A DNA stretch of 64,000 bases from Enoplolaimus lenunculus (Eukaryota > Nematoda > Enoplea > Enoplida > Thoracostomopsidae). The DNA is taken from assembly GCA_030248215.1 (NCBI GenBank), contig JASANG010003653.1, positions 62,001 to 126,000 on the forward strand, given 5' to 3'. The notes beneath the pieces are model-generated. The model saw only the letters and a program-made list of their open reading frames with translations. It was not told the origin of the DNA and did no database searches. Numbering within the stretch: the first letter of the stretch is position 1; each line of letters opens with the position of its first letter. Below are positions 12,601-24,600 of this stretch, in pieces. Made by a program: the position numbers and the translations under genes.

Positions 12601-15600
12601 TATGTAGGGCGAGGCAATAACAGAAAATTCTTGCAACGACATACGCGTAGAAAACAGGGTTTCAACAGAATTCGTGTTCCCAGCGGAATTCTTGCAAGAA
12701 ATCGATTCATATTCCGACATTTCAGAACGCAGGAACCAGAATTTTTGCCGTGTTGGCTGTTGTGCCAAACCAAACAGACATTAAAAATTTCGCAAATGCA
12801 AAATTATAGTCAAACTTCATACCTTTCACCTCGTTCAGTTTAGTTTATACGTTGTTTAATTTAAATACTTGGTGTATGATTTTGCATAATCGATGAAAAG
12901 TAAAAAAATGAAAAAAAAAACTCGCTTAACGCACGTTTTAAAAGGGTTTACTTAAGAGTAAAACAGTATATATATTTCGGTGTTGTAATCCACACTGAGA
13001 ATTGTTTTAAGCACCGATTGTTCTGAAGCTTTACAGAACTGCACACAAATTTGACACTTTAATTGCAAATAAAACAAGTTAGTGGAAAGGACGAAAAATT
13101 ACGATCCCGATTACGATAATAATTACAATTGGAATCGGAATTGTAATTTGAATCGGAATCCAGTTTGAAGGGTGAAAAGTGGAACTAGATTATACCGGAA
13201 TTTAAACAGCAAATTTATGCCCGAATTGTAATCGGAATTGGAACTAGAAGTTCTGTGACTGAACGGACAATTTGCATTGACAAAAATATAAGGGATGGGC
13301 GGTCTCGGTCAAAAGGCGAGACCGAGATCGAGACCCAGCTTAGCGAGACCGAGAATTTTGGTCTCGATAAATTTGTAACCGTTCCCGAAAATAAAAATAA
13401 GATTTTATAATTAATGTTTTGAATACTGCTCTGAATTGCCGTTTCATACAATAAAACTAATAAATCGCCACCAAACATTATTTGTTACTTTATTTTTCAC
13501 TTGGCTAGTGTTCCCATACCCTTCGAACAGGCTCGGGACAAATCACGCTGGCTCAAGACACCCATAGTACAATCCCTAATTCAGAGATATAATGTTGTTT
13601 TCCCCCAGGCAAACCGAATAGACTGGGAATTTTTTTAAATAGCGTGACGTTATAAATGCGGATGACCAATAATTTTTTAAACGATGGTTTAAATGATTTA
13701 AACGCAAAAATGTAACTATTTGTGCTTTGTCACAATAAAATCAGTGTTTTGGATTTCCTTTTAAAAATAGAATTTTGGGTAACCGGAGGGGTCATTCTGT
13801 TTCTGAAATCGCTGTATAACCAGGTATCGGTGCTCCAGTCGTTCGCTGTCTGTGTCGGTAGGCGAAACGCGCAAGTGCTTGCGGGCCAAAGCTGCGATCT
13901 AAGGAAAATTTTTGTAATCGCTTATCGCTTTTTCACCTCTCTGGTCTCGGTTTGCAAATCACCGCACTGAGACTGAAAAAAGCAAGACCGAGACCGAGAC
14001 CAGCCAAATCTCGAAACTTGCCGAGACCGTGACCACCAATCCCTGCTCATCAGCATCCATCTTAGAGAAACCTGGCACGTACCAGTTCACTTTATATAAC
14101 ATACCGTTTCTCACGTTCTCGGCTGCGATGTCTGCTTCGACTTCGCGATCGCTTCTTTGATTTATTTTTTGACCGCGACCTAAAATAGAAAAACAATCCA
14201 AACCACGTTAAAAATTGCAATTTATAGGAACAGGAATTTGAAAAATGACCGAACACGAAACCGGAATATGATAAATACATACCACCGAAAAATACATTTA
14301 ATTTTCTTTTTTTGCAAGGTACGTATTCACTTTATCTGTTGTACTCGACACGTCACGTTTAGTGAGTATCGGCATCGGCACTGCAAAAAATTGCCGAGTC
14401 TTTGCCGATACTTTTTGCACATAATAGTTCGTTGCAAAGCTACCAATTTCACTTCTTGGCGCATATCAATGTGAATGATCCGGGAAACCTGTTTTCTGTC
14501 TTGCGCTTGTGTTTGAAAAATTAACCGAAATGAACCGTATTCATAAAATTGTAATCGTTTATAGTGGATAGGGTTTAAGTCTGCATAATGATGTAATGTA
14601 GTATATATCCTTTCTGTTTATTAAACATGGTGTACTACAGTTAAAATCGACAACAGCATCCGTTGGGCGTCGGCAAAATTTCAAAATCAGAATCGGCACA
14701 AAACAGGAACCGGAATTTGAAATAATTTTCATCACCGAATTAGTTGGACTTTTCAGAAAACTTGTCATAAAAGGTTTAGACGAGCTATTTCATCATCAAA
14801 TTTTCGAAAACCCATCTGAGGCACTTATTATCAAAATTGAATTAATTGCAAACATTAAATTTTTGCAGGAACTCCGGTTGAACCCTGATATATACATATC
14901 ATTTGTCTGATAAGGTAAACTGTTATCTATTTTGAGTTTGTGTTTGAAAGAATTAATAGAACTGGAGCTGTCTCATGAGAATTCTAATCATTTATGGTGG
15001 TTAGGCTTTAAGTATTCGTATAATGATGTAATTAATAGTATCCTATTTGTTCTTTTAGCATGGTGTACTACAGCTAGAATCGACATCGGGTATAATAAAA
15101 CCGAAGTACGTAATTGCAAAAACAGGCATACCGAAATAACAATTCTATAAAGGCAAATACAATTTACAGGAACCGGAATTTGAAAAATTTACCGGAAACG
15201 GAAAATGAAAAATACATGCCACCGAAAAAATCATTTTAATTTTCTTCAGTGTTCCACCGGAAATCCTGCAAAAACTGTGCCTGTTCCTGTTCCGCAATTG
15301 CAGAACGCAGTAACAGGAATTTTTAAGTGTTGAGCCAAGACATTAAAAGTTTGTAAATGCTAAATTATTAATCGAAATTAACACAATTCAGCTCATTCAG
15401 TTCTCAGTTAATAACTGGCTTCTCACAGCTTGAAAATTTCCGCCGGGGGACGATTCCCCCCCAGGAAGTTCCTGGCAGCTGTTAAAGCGAAATATTTGGT
15501 GAGTGATTTTGTACGAGTGATGAAAACGAAAAAGAAATGGTAACAAAACTCGCTTAAGCCACGTTTTAATGGTTTACTAAAAGGTGAACAGTTTTAGTGC

Positions 15601-18600
15601 TGAAAATTATTTCAAATTCCGGCTCGTGTTTCGGCCAAAGATTAAATCCTGTTGTTCCTGTTCCGGCAAAATCTAGTACTCGTTGAAACCGTGCAAGTGG
15701 ATTTAAAATATAAATTTAAGTAGACAACCAAAGCTGTGGTCTATGAGATGACATAGGTAAGTTCTCTTCTCAGTTCAGCGTTTAGGAAGCGCTCTTTCTC
15801 CTTCGCATATATACCACGCCCACCCACCTGTTAAGTTTAACCGGAACCGTCTCAAAAAACAGTTATCAGCCATCAGTACGCCCCGTCACGACACATGTCC
15901 CAGATACGCGAATAAAGCAGTGGTAGACGTATATTGTGTAATAGTATCATTATAGTTAAGCAGATAATAAGTATTCATTGACGATATCAATGTGTCTCGA
16001 CATGTAGCATTTTCAGCACATCACCGACAATCCATTGTTTAACGTCGCCTCCCATGGGGCGTTTGATTACACGTAAACAAAATGATTGGCACCATTTTTT
16101 GTTATTTTCTTTACGGTGCAGGTGGAAAGCCACTGCCTGCACCTTACACTGACTCAGCACGTACCTGCTCGCGAGCGCTACAACATGGTTTTTTGTGTTT
16201 AACAACGTGTATTTTCTGACCGCTTAGTCAGGTAGAGTAGGATGCCTACAACAAGTATCACAGACCCATTATACACGATCACCGAACCAGGCCAGTCCAG
16301 GCAGTCGCACTTACGCCCGCACCACTTCTATATATATTTACTTAATCTAAAAGAGTCCATATGTAGTCCAAGTAACTACCTATTTTCAACCCGAGCACAC
16401 ACTAAACCGGGACACAGAATAAGTTAGCTGGGATTCGTACACTCGCCAGCTGACGACACGAAAATTGGCAAAAAGTAGTGCGTATAATTTAACTTCTAGA
16501 TTTTATGACTTTCACAAAAAGAACGTCTGTGAGACCCACATTTTATGAGGTTCAAAATCCAAATAAATTTCGGTAAGATTAATGTAAGCTCGCGCTGTTA
16601 TCAGTTATGTTTTACTTCACAACATGCTGGCAACTGCCGCAGACAGAAATGTATAAAATACAACGTAAAAATATATCAAAAAGCAAACTGTGAGTCTGCA
16701 TTTACTTGCTACGTCTATCTCTTTCACGCTTCTCGCTTCCGGCTCGGTTGTTCTTTTCTTCTTTACATTCGCCGTTGTCCTAAAAACGTATATATAGGTA
16801 TAACGCAAATACCGAGTTCGTTCAGCTTTAGTCCAAGACATTCAGATGTCAATTTTCGCATCCAGACAGCGCAGAGAGCTAGCAGGGTGCAACCGGAATT
16901 CCGATTCAGATTTAAAATGACTTCTGATTTCACTTTAGATGAGTTAACTTGTCAATAATTGATTGTAGTTTTTGTTTTTAGCTATACAGAACAAAAAATT
17001 ATCGCCAATTTATTCGTACGAAGTTTTGACAACTGTTGCCAACCAAAAGACCGCTTAAATCAATACTAGATTTGTTAATGTTAAAACTTCTAGTTCCGAT
17101 TCAGCTAAAAACTTGCCGTTCCGATTCCGGTATCACCCAGTTCCGCTTTGCACCCTTTGAATTAGGTACGTACGTATATACAAGGTGCTAAAATGCTTAT
17201 CGTGTACCTAGCTGAATTCGTACTCTGAAGTATTCGTTGTTTGTTGACCGTGATTTAACATAAATATTGCGCCAAATGGGATTACTACCTACACATATAG
17301 TACATACTCAAATGTTGAAAAAGTGGATGCATAATGTGTAAGACCAGAATTCTGAACAAATGTAATGTAGTTATGTCTTAGGGATGTGGCGATACCAAAA
17401 TTTTTTCCGATGCCGATTCCAACTTTAGTACACCATGCTTAACAAGCAGATAGGATACTACACTACATCGTTACATGAAGAACTTAAACCCTAACGATCA
17501 TAAACTATTATAATTTTATAACAACGGTTCGTTTCAATTAATTTTTTCAAACACAACCGCAAGAGATAACAATTTCCCTGAGCAGGCACACTGATCATAT
17601 GCGCCAAGAAGTGAAATTGATAGCATTCCAACGGATTGTTACGTGCAAAAAGTGACGGCCGACGTTGATACTCGCGAAAAGCGCTGATTATTACCGACAC
17701 CGATGCCGATTAATCGGCACATCCTAATCAATATCCAATATTTTAGCCCATTCCTTTTATCTAGTTGCAAAAACTATCCAACATTCTCAAAATTGTATTT
17801 CTCAGGCTTTGCGCTTTCGAACCAGCCCAAATTAAATGCCGATTATTACCGATGCCGATGAATCGGAATTCCGCTTGCACTTGTTGTTTGGCCCGTCTTA
17901 CTTTTAATGATATCCGGTTTTCCTTAGGTATATATACTATAAAACAGGGGTGGTGGATTAAGATATAGAGGAGATGGATGGGCGGTCTCGGTCAAAAAAG
18001 CGAGACGAGTGCTCTATTTGCCGTTTCAAAAGTAGAAACAAATCCCACTGTCTCAAAGCAAAAACGCTCATACAACCTAATTCAAAGTAGCTTTTTTTTC
18101 ATCCCAAAAACGAATAGATGAAATTTTTAACATAGCGTAGATTATAATGAATAATTTTTTAACGATCTTAAATTTTTACGAAACAAAAAATGCAATATTT
18201 GTCTTTGTCACAGCAAGATTTTTTTTTTTTTAGAGATTTCGGTAACCGAGTCATTTACCTTATACAGAGCGTCTCTATCGTCGTTTTTTTTACCATAGAT
18301 TTGTTTGTATCTTCCTCTTCCACACACCATCCCCCCCTTTTCTTCCTTATGTATTTGCAATATTATTATGTATTCTTTTTTTCTCGGTTCCCCCCCCCCC
18401 CCGGCGGAGTCGCGGTCGGCTGTTATCGGGTGGTTGCGGCCGGGTGTTGGTGTTTTGCGAGGGGCTAGTTGTTAGGGAGGTGTGCTATCGTCGGTGGTCA
18501 GGTATAATCAGCTTCGCGGTATCACGTCGGCCGTCACTTTTTCACGTACATCCGTTGTCTATCAATTTCACTTCTTGCGATATGTCAGGTGTGCTCTCGG

Positions 18601-21600
18601 GAATTGTTATCTCTTGGGTTGTGTTTGAAAAAATTATTGAAGACGGTTATAATTATAGTTATGTGTTAGGTTTAGTTTCATTAGATTAGTTAGTATCTAT
18701 CTGTTTTAGCATGGTGTATAGTGATCGGCTCGAATTTGGTATCGCCACATCCTAAGATACTAATTTTTCAGATTTCTCCTATCTCCACTTTCACAGTATT
18801 ATATATTAGGTACGTAATCCCATTTGGCGCAATATTTATTTAAATCACGGTCAACAAACAACGAATACTTAGAGACGAATTCAGCTAGGTACACGATAAG
18901 CATTAGCACCTTGTATATACGTACGTACCTAATTCAAAGGGTGCAAAGCGGAATGGGTGATACCAATCGGAACGGAAGTTTTTAGCTGAATCGGAACTAG
19001 AAGTTTTAACATTAACAAATCTAGTATTGATTTAAGCGGTCTTTTGGTTGGCAACAGTTGTCAAAACTTCGTACGAATAAATTGGCGATAATTTTTTGTT
19101 CTGTATAGCTAAAAACAAAAACTACAATCAATTATTGACAAGTTAACTCATCTAAAAGTGAAATCAGAAGTCATTTTAAATCTGAATCGGAATTCCGGTT
19201 GCACCCTGCTAGCTCTCTGCGCTGTCTGGATGCGAAAATTGACATTGAATGTCTTGGACTAAAGCTGAACGAACTCGGTATTTGCGTTATACCTATATAT
19301 ACGTTTTAGGACAACGGCGAATGTAAAGAAGAAAAGAACAACCGAGCCGGAAGCGAGAAGCGTGAAAGAGATAGACGTAGCAAGTAAATGCAGACTCAAG
19401 TTTGCTTTTTGATATATTTTACGTTGTATTTTATACATTTCTGTCTGCGGCAGTTGCCAGCATGTTGTGAAGTAAAACATAACTGATAACAGCGCGAGCT
19501 TACATTAATCTTACCGAAATTTATTTGGATTTTGAACCTCATAAAATGTGGGTCTCACAGACGTTACTTTTTGTGAAAGTCATAAAATCTAGAAGTTAAA
19601 TTATACGCACTACTTTTTGCCAATTTTCGTGCTCAGTCAGCTGGCGAGTGTACGAATCCCAGCTAACTTATTCTGTGCTCCCGGTTTAGTGTGTGCCCCT
19701 CGGGTTAGAAAATAGGTAGTTACTTGGACTACATATGGACTCTTTTAGATTAAGTAAATATATATAGAAGTGGTGCGGGCGTAAGTGCGTACTGCCTGGA
19801 CTGGCCTGGTTCGGTGATCGTGTATAATGGGTCTGTGATACTTGTTGTAGGCATCCTACTCTACCTGACTAAGCGGTCAGAAAATACACGTTGTTAAACA
19901 CAAAAAACCATGTTGTAGCGCTCGCGAGCAGGTACGTGTCTGAGTCAGTGTAAGGTGCAGGCAGTGGCTTTCCACCTGCACCGTAAAAAGAAAATAACAA
20001 AAAATGGTGCCAATCATTTTGTTTACGTGTAATCAAACGCCCCATGGGAGGCGACGTTAAACAATGGATTGTCGGTAGATGTGCTGAAAATGCTACATGT
20101 CGAGACACATTGATATCGTCAATGAATACTTATTATCTGCTTAACTATAATGATACTATTACACAATATACGTCTACCACTGCTTTATTCGCGTATCTTG
20201 GGACATGTGTTCGTGACGGGGCGTACTGATGGCTGATAACTGTTTTTTGAGACGGTCTCCGGTTAAACTTCAACAGACGTGGGCTGGGCGTGGTATATAT
20301 GACGACAGGCAGAACAGCCAGCGCTTCCTAAACGCTGCAACTCGAGAACGAGAGACTTACCTATGTCATCTCATAGACCACAGCTTTGGTTGTCTACTTA
20401 AATTTATATTTTAAATCCACTTGCACGGTTTCAACGAGTACTAGATTTTGCCGGAACAGGAACAACAGGATTTAATCTTTGGCCGAAACACGAGCCGGAA
20501 TTTGAAAATAATTTTCAGCACTGAAATACTGTTTCACCTTTTAGTAAACCCATTAAAACGTGGCTTAAGCGAGTTTTGTTACCATTTCTTTTTCGTTTTC
20601 ATCACTCGTACAAAATCACTCACCAAATATTTCGCTTTAACAGCTGCCCCCCAGGAACTTCCTGGGGGCCCCAGGAATCGTCCCCCGGCGGAAATTTTCA
20701 AGCTGTGGAGAAGCCAGTTATTAACTGAGAACTGAATGAGCTGAATTGTGTTAATTTCGATTAATAATTTAGCATTTACAAACTTTTAATGTCATTGGCT
20801 CAACACCTTAAAAATTCCTGTTACTGCGTTCTGCAATTGCGGAACAGGAACAGGCACGAGTTTTTGCAGGATTTCCGGTGGAACACTGAAGAAAATTAAA
20901 ATGATTTTTTCGGTGGCATGTATTTTTCATTTTCCGTTTCCGGTAAATTTTTCAAATTCCGGTTCCTGTAAATTGTATTTGCCTTTATAGAATTGTTATT
21001 TCGGTATGCCTGTTTTTGCAATTACGTACTTCGGTTTTATTATACCCGATGTCGATTCTAGCTGTAGTACACCATGCTAAAAGAACAAATAGGATACTAT
21101 TAATTACATCATTATACGAATACTTAAAGCCTAACCACCATAAATGATTAGAATTCTCATGAGACAGCTCCAGTTCTATTAATTCTTTCAAACACAAACT
21201 CAAAATAGATAACAGTTTACCTTATCAGACAAATGATATGTATATATCAGGGTTCAACCGGAGTTCCTGCAAAAATTTAATGTTTGCAATTAATTCAATT
21301 TTGATAATAAGTGCCTCAGATGGGTTTTCGCAAAATTTGATGATGAAATAGCTCGTCTAAACCTTTTATGACAAGTTTTCTGAAAAGTCCAACTAATTCG
21401 GTGATGAAAATTATTTCAAATTCCGGTTCCTGTTTTGTGCCGATTCTGATTTTGAAATTTTGCCGACGCCCAACGGATGCTGTTGTCGATTTTAACTGTA
21501 GTACACCATGTTTAATAAACAGAAAGGATATATACTACATTACATCATTATGCAGACTTAAACCCTATCCACTATAAACGATTACAATTTTATGAATACG

Positions 21601-24600
21601 GTTCATTTCGGTTAATTTTTCAAACACAAGCGCAAGACAGAAAACAGGTTTCCCGGATCATTCACATTGATATGCGCCAAGAAGTGAAATTGGTAGCTTT
21701 GCAACGAACTATTATGTGCAAAAAGTATCGGCAAAGACTCGGCAATTTTTTGCATGCCGATGCCGATACTCACTAAACGTGACGTGTCGAGTACAACAGA
21801 TAAAGTGAATACGTACCTTGCAAAAAAAGAAAATTAAATGTATTTTTCGGTGGTATGTATTTATCATATTCCGGTTTCGTGTTCGGTCATTTTTCAAATT
21901 CCTGTTCCTATAAATTGCAATTTTTAACGTGGTTTGGATTGTTTTTCTATTTTAGGTCGCGGTCAAAAAATAAATCAAAGAAGCGATCGCGAAGTCGAAG
22001 CAGACATCGCAGCCGAGAACGTGAGAAACGGTATGTTATATAAAGTGAACTGGTACGTGCCAGGTTTCTCTAAGATGGATGCTGATGAGCAGGGATTGGT
22101 GGTCACGGTCTCGGCAAGTTTCGAGATTTGGCTGGCTCGGTCTCGGTCTTGCTTTTTTCAGTCTCAGTGCGGTGATTTGCAAACCGAGACCAGAGAGGTG
22201 AAAAAGCGATAAGCGATTACAAAAATTTTCCTTAGATCGCAGCTTTGGCCCGCAAGCACTGCGCGTTTCGCCTACCGACACAGACAGCGAACGACTGGAG
22301 CACCGATACCTGGTTATACAGCGATTTCAGAAACAGAATGACCCCTCCGGTTACCCAAAATTCTATTTTTAAAAGGAAATCCAAAACACTGATTTTATTG
22401 TGACAAAGCACAAATAGTTACATTTTTGCGTTTAAATCATTTAAACCATCGTTTAAAAAATTATTGGTCATCCGCATTTATAACGTCACGCTATTTAAAA
22501 AAATTCCCAGTCTATTCGGTTTGCCTGGGGGAAAACAACATTATATCTCTGAATTAGGGATTGTACTATGGGTGTCTTGAGCCAGCGTGATTTGTCCCGA
22601 GCCTGTTCGAAGGGTATGGGAACACTAGCCAAGTGAAAAATAAAGTAACAAATAATGTTTGGTGGCGATTTATTAGTTTTATTGTATGAAACGGCAATTC
22701 AGAGCAGTATTCAAAACATTAATTATAAAATCTTATTTTTATTTTCGGGAACGGTTACAAATTTATCGAGACCAAAATTCTCGGTCTCGCTAAGCTGGGT
22801 CTCATCTCGGTCTCGCCTTTTGACCGAGACCGCCCATCCCTTATATTTTTGTCAATGCAAATTGTCCGTTCAGTCACAGAACTTCTAGTTCCAATTCCGA
22901 TTACAATTCGGGCATAAATTTGCTGTTTAAATTCCGGTATAATCTAGTTCCACTTTTCACCCTTCAAACTGGATTCCGATTCAAATTACAATTCCGATTC
23001 CAATTGTAATTATTATCGTAATCGGGATCGTAATTTTTCGTCCTTTCCACTAACTTGTTTTATTTGCAATTAAAGTGTCAAATTTGTGTGCAGTTCTGTA
23101 AAGCTTCAGAACAATCGGTGCTTAAAACAATTCTCAGTGTGGATTACAACACCGAAATATATATACTGTTTTACTCTTAAGTAAACCCTTTTAAAACGTG
23201 CGTTAAGCGAGTTTTTTTTTTCATTTTTTTACTTTTCATCGATTATGCAAAATCATACACCAAGTATTTAAATTAAACAACGTATAAACTAAACTGAACG
23301 AGGTGAAAGGTATGAAGTTTGACTATAATTTTGCATTTGCGAAATTTTTAATGTCTGTTTGGTTTGGCACAACAGCCAACACGGCAAAAATTCTGGTTCC
23401 TGCGTTCTGAAATGTCGGAATATGAATCGATTTCTTGCAAGAATTCCGCTGGGAACACGAATTCTGTTGAAACCCTGTTTTCTACGCGTATGTCGTTGCA
23501 AGAATTTTCTGTTATTGCCTCGCCCTACATATACTAATTTTTTTCTGTTTGCAATGGAGGCTTGAAAAACGTTTAGGTCAACTAAGGAGAGGAGTTGGAG
23601 TGGGTGAGAGCTCGAATGTGCAGTAGCATCGCATTAACCCTAGGGAAACTCCAGTAGAATATACAGTTTGCTTTCAAGTAAAAGGTCACATTTCCAGCCA
23701 CTGTATAGGAACTTGTTAGTATCAAATATTAGTACTTTTAGCTGATTTCCTGTGTTGTCGCATTCAGATATTTGTATTGAAATGAGTAGCAATTTGACCT
23801 ACAAACTTAAATATGAGCGTGTTTCAGCCGTGGAAGTCGATCGCGATCGCCACGCGATTCCCGGCGCGACCGTGGTGCGGGTAAGTGAACGTCGTCATAG
23901 TCGAAGTAGAAGCCGTGAACGTCATCGACGCCGCGATCGCGATCATCGCCGCCGTTCTCCGCCTGTATCACCGCCGCCTTCACTTGCATCGATGCCGCCG
24001 CCACTCATGCGAACTCGTGAACCGTCACCGCCTTGGCGATCTCGTCGATCGTCTCCTCCTGGTGGTGCTGTGGGCGGACCACCTTCGCGACGCATGCCCG
24101 GCCCAGAACGGCGTGATGTGTAAGCGTTATGGTTTTTGTTAACAAGCGCTATACGACCAAGCAGAAAAATAATTTAATTAAATTTTGTAAAATAATTTTG
24201 TGGTGTAACCACAATCACCTTTATTTAATGTGACAGAAAAATGACAGAGAATAGCCATAACAGGAACTAAATTTTGCTGTTGCTTGTTGAACCAGCAATA
24301 TTTTTTTAAAAAAGGCGATCAAACGTTGATCGTCTCGGAAACTCATTTTTAACAAAAAAGCAAAAATTCCGTGGGGTGAGCACCAGAGTGCAACGTTTGT
24401 TGCAACCAGCAATATTTGCTAAAAAATTACGACTTTCCTGAGGGATCAAATGCTGATCCTCCCGGAAAGTCATTTTTAGTTGCATAAAAATGCTGTATTA
24501 CATACCTATTCAATTGCTTTCGACGAGTTAATTTATCAATAATTGATTGTAGTCTAGCTTTACAGAACCAAAAATCATCGCCAATTCGTTAAAGCGACAT

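Larger units (their letters stand above)
8290..18300 (+). repeat. Arm A of the forward-reverse-forward triplication
   Basis: Arm A pairs with arm B as reverse complement: matching landmarks sum to about 36136 from roughly 9.87 to 17.38 kb, implying a fold-back centre near 18.07 kb by clean sequence. It pairs with arm C as a direct repeat at an offset of about 15.95-15.99 kb from 11.6 kb onward. It holds RBM39 exons 2-4. After about 17.9 kb it becomes noisy: bases are dropped relative to the clean arm C sequence at 33.95-34.3 kb. Indels also cluster at 15.4-15.85 kb, where arms B and C agree with each other against A. Confidence 0.95.
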
